From: Otis tarda
Lineage: Eukaryota; Chordata; Aves; Otidiformes; Otididae
DNA length: 64,000 nt
Assembly (NCBI GenBank): GCA_026413225.1
Contig: CM048554.1
Span: forward strand, 48,827,963-48,891,962
Direction: 5' to 3'
Shown here: positions 1-10,378 of the stretch, one piece after another
How positions within the stretch are numbered: the first letter of the stretch is position 1
Layout of the letters: every line of letters starts with the position of its first letter
Notes under the pieces: model-generated
Databases searched by the model: none
The model's input: the letters and a program-made list of their open reading frames with translations, nothing else
Told to the model about the DNA's origin: nothing
Position numbers and translations under genes: made by a program

Positions 1-1984
1 ATTTGCAGGAGGAGCTGATCCTTGAGGGAGGATTAAAAAAGTGTACTGAAAATTTGGGGGATTGGATCATCTTTGCCAAGTCTCTAGGTTGATTATAGGT
101 TGGATTGAAGGGGCAGACCTCTTCCGAGGTTGACCTTCAGAAAAGGATATGAAGAACAAAGTAGAACAACACATGAATTATTATGTACTGACTTAAAGTT
201 GGCATGGCTGGTAGATATAGAAGGCAACGTAACATTAGAACAAGCATGAAACAGGGCCTCTGGGGTTTATTCCAGGTTCTTACGAACTGGCTGGGTAATT
301 ACTCATCTCTCTGGGTCTCCTTCTGCCCATATGTTAACTTACCTAGCTGCCAAAACTGTTGCAAGACTTTAACGAAAGGTGAACTGCAAAGCAAAGCAGT
401 TGATATGTGCCCTTTGGTGTTCTTCTGTGATGTGTAGCCATGCCTATGATATCTTCTTCCCTCAGCTCTACAGGGTCCTTACATCAAGTAAGTTACATCC
501 TTACATCAAACTGTTAAAAAAGAAGGTTAGAAGTATTTCACCAATTGTACATATGAACTGCCTTGTAGTGAATGAAGGAGCAACAGCCACCAAGGTTAAA
601 ATTTGGTAAAGTTGCCAAGCGTTCGGTTACTCAAGAGTAGGGAGAAGTTGAGTAAGGCTTTATCAATGAAGACTACACTGGAAGAAGTGGACTTTGGTGT
701 GCAAGGTGAGAGAAAGAACTTAGACTTGTGAAGGAAAATGTTTTAGGTCTTTTTGGAGATTGCTGGGGAAGGTGACACTTCTCTTTCTGTCTGGTCTCCT
801 CCAAAATGTGTGAGAGATTATAGTGGCTGGGCTGTGTTGTAAATGGATGTTACGAAATTTGGGAGGCTTTGGCAAAGATTATTGAAAAAGTGAAAGGGAG
901 GAAGAGAGCTAGTTTGTGGGGAGTATGGGAGTGTGTTGTCATTTAGCAAGAGGAAAGTGTAGATTCAGTGACTTCCATCTTAGAGCAACAGCTGCGTAGT
1001 GCTTGTGGTGCAGCGGGATGCTGTTAAAGTCTCTGGGGTGCAAGTAGCGTGGGCTCCTTGTGCTTGCCTGTATGTGTCACCTGTTCCCAGCATTAATTAT
1101 TCTGGGGTGTGTCTGTGTGTGGATAGTCCCAGATTGGATTGAGAATGCCCTGTTTTGCTTTAGCTAACAATGGGCTAATTATTTAGTGAAACTGAGTTAT
1201 GGTGAAGGATATACTGACTTGCACAAGATAATTACATTTATGAATTAAAGTTGTCTTTATTTTATTTGTTTATTTGTGTGGATATGCTCTTACTGCTGTT
1301 TATAAGCCCAGTACAGAACTTGGATTGCAAAGGCTTTTGCCATCAATGTCTATTTAAATAAAAAAATCCTGACAAAATACAGGCTTCTTTGTGGTGTGTA
1401 GCCAAGCCTCATTTTCACTGCAATTTTCCTCTGGACAAAGTCATTTATAATTAATTAGGCAAAGAGTGTTTAAGGAGAAACAAATACACAAAGATAGTGT
1501 CAGACGTGTGTGCGTTGTTCATGGTTGTAACTAAAGTGGAAATACTGTCCTAGTAAATGCAAAGCCTCACATTCGCAATGAGGTTGTGTGCAGCTTATAT
1601 TAAGCCAAGTAGCCTTAATTAGCTCCACTTATTGGGAGTAATGTGGCCCTCCTATGAGTTAATAGGGAGATACTGGAAAGATGATGGGGGATGTGCTCCA
1701 TGTAGCTTTGTTTTGTGAGATGCCTTCTGTGCCATTTTGTCTAGAATGTATGTCTGTTTTTCTAATCACAGTGACTGACTGTGCTGCTAAAATACCTCAC
1801 CATGTTGTATTTGGATATTAGACTTCTCTAAAACTAAATGAAAGCATTTCTAAGTGCATTTCTAAGCAACTGTTTGCTTTTTTCGAGATTTTTCTCTTCA
1901 GCAACAAATCATTGTATGTTACTCTTTAACTTCCAAACTGAAAATGCAAGCACTTACATGTTTTTTTTTTGGTTTGCTTTTCAG
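1..1984 (+). other. Intron (3' part), upstream of the first visible exon
   Basis: AT-rich intronic sequence with no recognisable gene or repeat family. The short open frames here encode nothing I recognise. No upstream exon with the tyrosine- and lysine-rich PX start was found. A T-run at about 1961-1970 forms part of the polypyrimidine tract before the acceptor at 1984. Confidence 0.7.
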
Positions 1985-2020
1985 ATTGTTTCAAGAAAAA
2001 ATCCCGAGGATGTCCAGGAG
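1985..2020 (+). CDS. RPS6KC1: RPS6KC1 coding exon, PX domain micro-exon (36 bp)
   Basis: A 36-bp exon, phase 0 to 0, encodes IVSRKNPEDVQE. The acceptor is a T-rich tract ending TTTTCAG, and the donor is GTAACA at 2021. The NPEDVQE motif matches the second strand region of the RPS6KC1 PX domain, just before the IVVWKRYSDF motif of the next exon. Its length is a multiple of three, so skipping it would remove 12 residues and keep the frame. Skipping would damage the PX fold. The preceding exon, which should end in the tyrosine- and lysine-rich first PX strand, is not found in 1-1984 and is inferred to lie upstream of the window. Confidence 0.9.
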
Positions 2021-5000
2021 GTAACAGCTTAAACTTGTGCAAATGTCTTTGTGTATCACATTATGCCTTTTGAAGCATCTTTGATGTAATTTAGCAATTT
2101 CTGTGTTTTGTTATTGTAATTGAGCAAACAGTTTTTTTGTATGTATCCATTTGTCTTTAGCTTTCATAGTTGAAAACAGTAGCTAGTGTAACATGTTGCA
2201 GTTCTGCCTTCAGTGATGAATCGTGACTTGAAACAAAGTCTTAGCGAGTAAAGTGTCTTTTGATGACAAAACTGCTTTGATAACTTTGCAAGCTCTTTTC
2301 CCAGGGCTGGAATTGGCAAATTGGTGGTTACTTAACTCCTACTGGTAAAATTAGAGATCAGTCTACAACCCAAGTCTTAGGTCTCAGCTGTAGGTACTCT
2401 TTTCCTCTTTAACAAATACTTCACTGAAAAGCCTACATCATTACTGTCTATTAGTGAAGAGAGAAAATGGAGGAGCGTAGTAGTAGTTGAGAGAGATTAG
2501 ACTTGAAGTCATGTACTATGCCCCTCTCTCTGAGGCTCCTTAAGTATTTTCCAGTGATATACTTTGAAAAAACTTTAAAATTGCTTACTCTTTGCCTCTT
2601 CCAAAAAGGCTCTGAATAAGGGTCTGCTGTATTCTTGTGCCTCTTTAATACCTCAAAACACCATCAGGAACCATTGTATTGAGACAAAAAAATACATAAT
2701 GTGTGTGGGGGTTATGGGTTTGGGGTTTTTGGTTTGTTTGGGTTTTTTTTTTAGATTAAAAAACTTCTTTTTCCATCTTGATTTCTTCTGGACTAATAAC
2801 TTGACATTGTTACTATTATACTATGTACATCCAAAAACTTCCTTCAAAAGCACAACCTTATGGCTTTTCAGACATTGTGTAACATATCCATATGTTCAAT
2901 TTCTGGTGCAGTCTCTTACTACAGTTGAGGAGAACCTGGATAGTTGATGAAAGAAGAGCCCATAAATGAATTCATTGCATCTCTGTGTGGTCAAACATGA
3001 GTTACTGATTAGTGGCTTGGCAGAGGTGAGAATTAGCTAATACACCTAACACCCCTTTGTTGCGTCCTTCTTTGCAATCTTGAGAATCAGATGAACAGAA
3101 GCATTCATGCTTTTTGCATTTTTTTTTCAGTCTCTGTAAGGTTAAAATAGCCTATCAGAATCAGAGATGATCATGGATCTAGTTTTAGAACTGCATTACT
3201 GTAGTTTGTCGCTTGATGTTCACCTTTTCCAGGGACGCTCCTGAATTGAACCTATTCATGAACACATTCTGCCATTGCCTTAATCTTCATTTGTGGGAAA
3301 AACACTTTATAGCAGCTGTTGATGAGCCATTCATCAGAAAAATATAGTGTAAGTGTCTTTCAGCTAGAGTATTGCATGAGTATATGTTAAGTAGTTTTCA
3401 AACAATAGCAAAAACATATCTTTTAGTCATTGCTTTGGTTGTTGCTTTGATCTGTGGCTGTAGATTAGCCATGCAGGATTCCACAAACTTTAGTCTGCAA
3501 GAAGACATAAATGTGCTATGAACTTGTTGATGATTGCCCTTTTCCACCCTTCATTGTATCAATTATTTTGCATGGGATAGCATGTTAGGTGTAGTGCGAT
3601 TCTGTAATATGAAAGCATCTGAAAGTACCTAGTTATTAAAAGGAATATCCTAGATGGTAGTTGCTGTGAGGGTGAATTGCAGTCAGAAAACCACATATGT
3701 TGCGAGCTTTTCTGCTATACTGGCTTCCTGTGGTAGGAAAAGATTTGTGGGCAGCCTTTGAAAGAAAAAGAATATGCTTCTAACCTGTTCCCGCTGGAAA
3801 TAAATTTACCCTAGTTCTCCAGAATACTGAATTAGAAATTCAATAGGCAAAATTTTGTGCACACAACCACCTTGTTGCTTTACGATCTGTCTCGTGCAAC
3901 CTCCTTCCTGCACCTGTATGGCACCACTTAGCTGTGCATGCCTACTCATTCAGTAGTCTCTCTTAATGTCACTGCTGTGATGTTAATGCATACATTACGT
4001 ATGTACAACTGTACATAAGGCTGTGTACTGTGACCTCAGCTCTACTTGCCAGTTTTCTGTCACCTCTTTTAACTGCCCTTTGGGATACCAGCCTTTAATA
4101 CATTGTTGATTGCAGTTCAAGATAACCTCAACTGTTGTTACTGGGACAGGAAGGAAGATGGCCTTGTAAGGACTTTGTTCTCAAAAGGATGACAGAAGTT
4201 AACATGCAGTTGTGTGTTTAGGAGTTAAGAGACATAGAAAGGCTAGTGGACTTTAATTTCCTTGCTTCTGGGGACTGATGGTGGCAACATGGCATGTGAG
4301 GCAATTTTAGCTAGCGTAGTCTTGTGAGTTTTTTTCCTCTTACGCTTTCACAGAGGAGAAAAGGTTGTTCATATCTGAACAGATGAGTTGCATGAGTTAA
4401 TAGAGATCTACTGCCTCTAGCCATGACAAGCTTCTTATTGCATTACAAGTCTAACATATGTTTTATGATATACTTGCTGTGCTTCGTTGAGCCTCAAGAG
4501 TACAATGTGTCCTTCCTCCAAATCTGATTTCTCATAAGTATGTTAGTTAAGGGAACTTTGCTAACTTTGCTGAGCTGCATGCATGCAAAGGCATGATTTC
4601 CATGAGCTTGTGAAAAGTTTTAGAATGACCTTGACCGCTTTTGCTATGCAAGCTACTTATGGATATTTATTTTTTTTCCTCTTGGCTATTGTGAGATCAC
4701 TTGCAGCAGTTAAAAATAATACTTTTTTAGTGGAACAGAATCTCATGCTTTTATTTTCTGGCAGCTTTTCACATTGTTTCAAAGTACTGACAGTACAGTA
4801 ACATAATGTTTCAAGACTTCACCATCTTAAGCAATTTTATATTCTGTATGCGCACTGCTCAAGAAGTGCTAGTCATCCACTTTCTGGGTATTGGCTTAGA
4901 TGGAAGTACAGCATTGAAAAAATTATTGTTTCTGATAACAAAATGACTAGTTTGCCTTCTTGAGAGATTCTGATTTTTCCTCCCTTGTCTGTTGAACTCC

Positions 5001-6384
5001 ACCAAGTACTAGTTGTAATTGAGTCCTGAAAATATGTGCGCAATAGATGGGGCTGAGTCAGGACTGCTAGTTTCAGTATAGCTAAGTTTGTAAGGTGGGT
5101 AGAGTGTTGCCATATTAAAGCTTTGCATATCTACTGTTAATAGTTCTGTTACCTTTTATCTGCATTGTTCTGTAGGTAGAAATTGCATCTGCTGAAACTT
5201 AGGCCTCTGACCTCAGTGTTTAAAAACAAACAAACAAAACTCCTCAAACTCCAACAACAAACCCTCTAAAATTAGACTTACCTCTAAGTCTGGTTTACTT
5301 TAAAAAAGTTTTTCAATTATGATCACTCATGAGAAGGCAACCTGTTAAATCAGTCAGACGTATTTGGAATCTTTTAAATGGTGGTTAGTTGTATTAAGCT
5401 AGTTGAGACATTTGACTGATGGAACACTGGAACCAACTGCTGAATGCATTGCAATCTCTCTCTTTTTTTTTTTTTTTTTTTTTTTTCCTATTCTACTCTA
5501 ATCACTTTACGTTAGTGTTGAGGTTTATTATGATGAGTTAGTGAATCTGACCAAAACCAAGGCCAAAATATAAAATGTCTATGTTCGTTTTTTTTTTTTA
5601 AATCCTGACAACAAACCTGTTAGCAGTCAAGTGTAAATTTTGTTGCTCAGTTCTTTTGCTGGCCTGATTTTCCCATTGGGTTTTCCTTCTTCCTTGAACG
5701 GAAAGAATAAAAAGAATGGGATGGAAGAAGGATAAGGTAGGTACCTGACTGGAAGATGACTACTACTTTCTGGAAAGGACGGATCAGGAAAAGCTGCTGT
5801 AATGAACCCGTGCTCTCCTTGCATTACTGAACTTGCATTTACACCTGATCAGCATTTTGCATAAACAAATTACAAGCTGGTTTGTAGTCCTGGGTGCTTA
5901 ATGTGCTGTCCTTAAGAATTCCTTGTATTGATTTATCTTCCCTCATTTTCTCTTTTGCTGTTGTGTCTCTTCCCCATACTGCCTGCAGCTGTGCCGAGCA
6001 CGGTACGCTATTGAGCGTTGGATAGTGCAACATGGCATTTTTTCCTCTCTTACTGGTTTTCTATGTAGCTCTGGATCTCAATGTGACAGAAACAGTTCTG
6101 CCTTTGCCTTCTCCATTTCTTTCTTTCAGCTTTCAACTATTTTTTTTTTTTTCTTTGCAGTGTAGTCTTGTTAGCCAAAATGGAGGGTTAGGGACAGATA
6201 ATGACCCTTTTTTAATGATTGTTACAGTTGACATTTCCGATTATATGTTTTTGTTAAACGTATTTTCTGAAGTCGGTTGATTTGCTGATGGTTGTCTGAT
6301 TTGCTTTAAAAAAATGTATTTATGGTGTGATGCAATGTGAACAATGAACCTCACTAATACTTCTCTCTCCTTTCTCTGCTTCAG
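2021..6384 (+). other. Intron, 4.4 kb, no recognised element
   Basis: The donor GTAACA and acceptor GCTTCAG bound ordinary AT-rich sequence. It contains T-rich microsatellites (the T24 run at 5463-5486 and shorter runs near 5589 and 6140) and an A/C-rich tract at 5222-5265. No coding segment, RNA gene or transposon was recognised. Confidence 0.7.
5463..5486. repeat. Poly-T mononucleotide tract (24 T)
   Basis: An uninterrupted run of 24 T is visible. It could be a plain microsatellite or the reverse complement of an old retroposon A-tail; no retroposon body is recognisable beside it. Confidence 0.9.
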
Positions 6385-6505
6385 ATAGTGGTTTGGAAGA
6401 GATACAGTGACTTTAAGAAACTGCACAAAGATCTCTGGCAAATTCATAAAAACTTATGCAGGCATACAGAACTCTTTCCACCTTTCGCCAAGGCGATAGT
6501 ATTTG
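6385..6505 (+). CDS. RPS6KC1: RPS6KC1 coding exon, PX domain core
   Basis: A 121-bp exon (phase 0 in, phase 1 out) follows the acceptor CTGCTTCAG and ends at the donor GTAAGC (6506). It encodes the canonical PX signature WKRYSDFKKLHKDL, followed by a histidine- and leucine-rich helix and the loop LFPPFAK. In PX domains the arginine of the R-Y/F-S-D-F motif contacts the 3-phosphate of PtdIns3P, and the proline-rich loop after the helix inserts into the membrane. Both elements are intact, so the domain should bind endosomal lipid. Codon G is split with the next exon at 15581. An ORF on the opposite strand across this exon is a shadow. Confidence 0.95.
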
Positions 6506-7329
6506 GTAAGCATAATTTCTTCCTGACTTGCTCAAATTATTGGATAACTCTGTATCTATAAATACACCTTGTTTTGCAGCTACATGGAACTCTTCCCTGT
6601 GCTTTCACTACTCAACTTCTTGATTTGTTTTGTCTTGTACGTGTGCTGGTATCCTAGTTTGATACTTTTATTTATTTATTTTTTTTAACAGTGGTAGTTA
6701 TGTCCTTGCTTCTATGCTAGAGATATTAGTTTAAATATTTATTGATGCATATGGTCTGTATCTTTACAGTATACATTCTCTGTTTTGAGGAGCATAAAGT
6801 CTGTTAGCTTTGTGAACATCAGTTGAACAATGAACAAAGATTTTCATATGAGCTGTCTGTGGTTTATAGTGATGAGTTATTGTAGTGTCAAGTGGTTGTT
6901 ACAGAAAAGAATTTTTTATTTTAGGAATTTGATTGTAATTATCCATTTTATCTACGTAGATGTTTGAGATCAGTTTTACATATAGCAGTTGAACTATTTC
7001 ACCAAAACAACCCATAAGAGAATTGTGACTCTTCATGAGAAATACATGGCAAAAAATAAATAAAGCCAAGTATTATAAGCCTGATGTGTATGTCATCATA
7101 AATGAATTATAGGTGGGCTTTCAGTGAAATGGTATGACTCCTTATAGAACTCCATCTACCACACTTTTTTAAGCAATGTGTTGTGTTTATTTTAGCAGTG
7201 TGATTTTTTTTTTTAAATTGTTTTAGCACATGCTCTTGCGTTCAGCAAAGTGTTGCTGTGTTTTTGGTGTGCATATACCTGACAGTATGCTGTGGATTTA
7301 AAAGGTTTTTTTTTTTTAAGCATTTTCCA

Positions 7330-9747
7330 GCTTTAATGTGTCCAGCATGTTTGACAACTTTTTTTGCATGCATCTGCCATGTGCTTTGTGAGCATTTCTA
7401 AGGTGTTTCTAAGATGTTCCTGTCTGGAATGGATTTGGTGCTTTTTGGTGTGCATCTACCACATGTTTTTCGAACCTTTTTTCCAAGCATTTAAATTTTT
7501 TTTTTTTTTTAGATGTCCAACAAGTGTTTGGCATTTCTTTGCATGCCTCTACCATGTGCTCTTTTATTGGCTTGGTTTTGGGTAGGCTTTTTGTCTTTTT
7601 TGGCATGCATTTACCACTTATTTTTTGAGTGTTTCTAAGGCGTTGCTGGGAGTCCCAAATGTGTTTGGTGCTTTTTGGTGTGCATCTTCCATGTGCTCTT
7701 TTTTGGTTTTTTTTTTTTTTTTGGCAGGCTTTTCACTTCCTAAAGTGTTTTTGGGGTTACTAAGGCATTTCCGTGGTGTTTACAAGTTGTTTTAGTGTGC
7801 ATGGTTGGGTTTTTTTTGTGTGTGGTTTTTTATTTTTTTAAGCATCCAACCTGTGGAGGGGTGTGTGGTTTTTTTTTGACTTTTTTTCTTTTGTATGTAC
7901 CTTGTGTGTTTTTGAGCATCCAGCATGTTTGGCATTTTTTGGGCAAACATCTACTATGTGCTTTCTTTTTAGGCAAGGTTTCTGGTGTGAATTCTGCACT
8001 TATTTTTGTGTGGTTTTTGGTTCCTAAGATGTTGCTGTGGTATTTTTTTTTATGTCCAACATTTCTTAGGTGTAGCTTTCCTCATACATATATTGGTTGC
8101 ATTCATATATATGGTTTTTAAAGCATTTTTTCATTGGTTTTTTTTGACATACCTAGCACGTTTTATCTTTTTTGGCACGCATCTACTGCGTGCTTTTGAG
8201 TGCTTCTGAGGCGTTTCTAAGGTGTTGCTAACTGTGCAAAATGGGTTTAGTGCTGCTTTTTAGTGTGGTGGGTTTTTTAAGTATCAAATGTGTTTGATGT
8301 TTTTTTTGGTGTGAATCTACCACATGCTCTTTTTTGATGTGCTGTATGGCAACCATTTTGGTTTCTAAGATGTTTTTTGGGGAGCTTTTTGGCTTGTGAG
8401 GTGTTTTGGGACTGGCTTTTCAGTGTCTAAGGTGTTTTGGTGTTAAGGCCATTCCATGGTGTTTACAAGTTGTTTTAGTGTGGGGTGTGTGTGGGTTTTT
8501 TTTTCCCCCCTTTTTTTTTTTTTTTGTGTGGTGGTGTGTTGTTTTTCCCCACTCCCAGCATCCAGCTTATGTTTATAAGCTACGTTTATGGTTTTTGTAT
8601 GCACCTTGCATGGCGTTTAGTGTCCAGCCTGTTTGGCATTTTTTTGAATGCATCTACCATGGGTTCCTTTCTGGAAAGGTTTCTGGTGTGGATTTTGCAT
8701 GTGGATTTTGGTTCCTGAAGCATTGCTGTGGCGTGTTTGGCATTGCTGCTGTGATGTTTTTAGTGTCCAGCATGTCTGGAGTTTTATGGCATGCATCTCT
8801 CATGCACTCTTTTTTTTAAATTATTTTTTTATTTTATTTTATTTTTTTTTTCTACCCCAAAGATTTTGATGTGAATTTTGCACCTCTTTTTTTCTGGAAT
8901 GTTTTTTCGGTTTCTGAGGTATTGCTGCAGCATTGTTTTCCATTGCCATAGTGTTTCTAAGATGTTTTGTTGGGTTTTTAAACATGCGGCACACTTGTGG
9001 CATTTTTTGGTGTGCATCTGTGATGTGCTTTTAAGAGTTTTTTAGCATCCAGCACAGGTTTAACTTTTTTTTCCGTCCTACTATCATGTGCTTTTTTGTT
9101 TTTTTTTTTTCCATGTTGTTTCAGCATTTTTAGGGTTGAGTATGTTTGGTGTTTTTTGGTGTGTATGTAGTGCATACTTTTTGTGTATTTGGACATGTTT
9201 TCCATGTGTTGTGCCTGTTTTCTATGTTCATTGTCATGCATGTTTTTGCACATTTTTTCATTGTGTTGTGCACATTTTAGCATTCAGCCAGTGTTTGGTA
9301 TGTTTTTGAATGCATCTAGTGCTGGTTTTTTTGCAAGTTTTTTTGTGTGTAACATTTTTAGCAGTTGTAGCGCCGTTGGGCATGCATCTAGTGCATGTTT
9401 TCCCACAGTTTTCCTGTGTGCTGCATATTAGCATGTTTTAACATCCAGATTTGTTTCACATTTTTTTAGAAAGACATCTATTGCATGCTTTTACATGTTT
9501 TTTTTTCCGTGTCATATTTTTAGTGTGTCTTAGCATCCAGTATGGTTTTGGTGCTTTTTGGCATGCATTGACTACGTGCTATGCATGGAAAATATGCAAA
9601 AACGTTTTTAGCATTTTTGTATGCATTTATCATAAGGTTTTTTTCACTTCTGTGTAGCCTAGCATTTTTTGTGGGTTTTTTTTCTGCAATTTTTTTTGTT
9701 GTTGTTGTTGTGTGGGATTTTTTTTTTTTTGTATTGTGCTTTTTTGG
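7330..9747. repeat. Degenerate T/G-rich tandem array, about 2.4 kb, intronic
   Basis: Two short cores alternate about a dozen to eighteen times. One is GGCATGCATCTACCATGTGC followed by a T-run (good copies near 7365, 7450, 7605, 8175, 8310, 8645, 8785, 9005, 9380, 9560). The other is AGCATCCAGCATGTTTGGC (near 7341, 7916, 8621, 8765, 9047, 9535). A third phrase, TTTCTAAGGTGTTGCTG, recurs near 7400, 7630, 8215, 8750 and 8950. Copies are diverged and unevenly spaced, roughly 70-170 bp apart. The top strand is strongly T- and G-rich, so its ORFs (cysteine/phenylalanine-rich on +, lysine/histidine-rich on -) are artefacts. No known family was recognised. Confidence 0.8.
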
Positions 9748-10378
9748 TGTTTTATGCTTTTAGATGCGTCCTGATTTTGGCAGGGATGAAGTTAATTTTC
9801 CTCTCAGTAGCTAAGGTGTTTTGGGTTTCGTATGTGAAGAATGTTGGTAAACACACTGTTAGAGTTGTTGCTAATGGACCAAGGACACTGTCCTGCTTTC
9901 CAGGTTTCACTAATGTGCAGATATAGGGAGCTGGGAGGGGTCTAGCCAGAATAGTTGACCAAAACTGGCCAAAGAGAGTATTCTATGCCATAAACATCAC
10001 ACTTAGTACTTAAGTGGGGGTGGGTTAGTGGGCTGGCTCTCTCTTCTCTCATTGTTCAGAATCAGGATAGTTCTGGAATAATTTACATTTTTTTTTTTTT
10101 TTTTTTTGTTCTGTGATTGTATTGGTCATCGGGTGGTGAGAAATAGTGAATCATTCATTTGTTTTACTTTTCTTAAATTATTCCTATTGTTTTTCCTATT
10201 ATAATTATTTTTATATATATGTACATATTTATATAATTATCTTTTCCTTTGCTATCCTAGTAAACTGTCTTTATCTCAACCCATGAGTTTTCTTTTCTTC
10301 CGGATTCTCTCCCCTATGCCCTGGGTGATTGAGCAGCTGTGTGGTATCCGATTGCTGGCTGTAGTTAAAACCGTGACA
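9748..10378 (+). mobile_element. Probable solo LTR of an avian endogenous retrovirus
   Basis: The segment starts TG and ends CA. It has the phrase GGCAGGGATGAAGTTAATTT near the start, AACTGGCCAAAG in the middle, then an R/U5-like end with AGTAAACTGTCTTTATCTCA, a CCCATGAG motif, and GTTAAAACCGTGACA at the terminus. I remember this order of motifs from solo LTRs common in Neoaves genomes. An AT-rich stretch and a T20 run interrupt it. No retroviral genes flank it, so it looks like a solo LTR. Clean target-site duplications are not evident. The left boundary is blurred by the T-rich array it abuts. Confidence 0.65.
10088..10107. repeat. Poly-T tract (20 T) inside the LTR
   Basis: An uninterrupted run of 20 T lies within the probable LTR. 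It is probably a microsatellite expansion after insertion. Confidence 0.85.

Noticed and set aside
1-1984. Search for the initiating RPS6KC1 exon
   Set aside because: No segment encodes the tyrosine-rich PX start with a phase-0 donor; it must lie upstream.
8406-8819. 137-codon open frame rich in Phe, Cys and Val
   Set aside because: It lies inside the T/G-rich repeat array; its composition follows from T-runs, and other frames give similar translations.
8978-9283. 101-codon reverse open frame rich in Lys and His
   Set aside because: It is the reverse-strand reading of the same T-rich array, with no protein-family resemblance.
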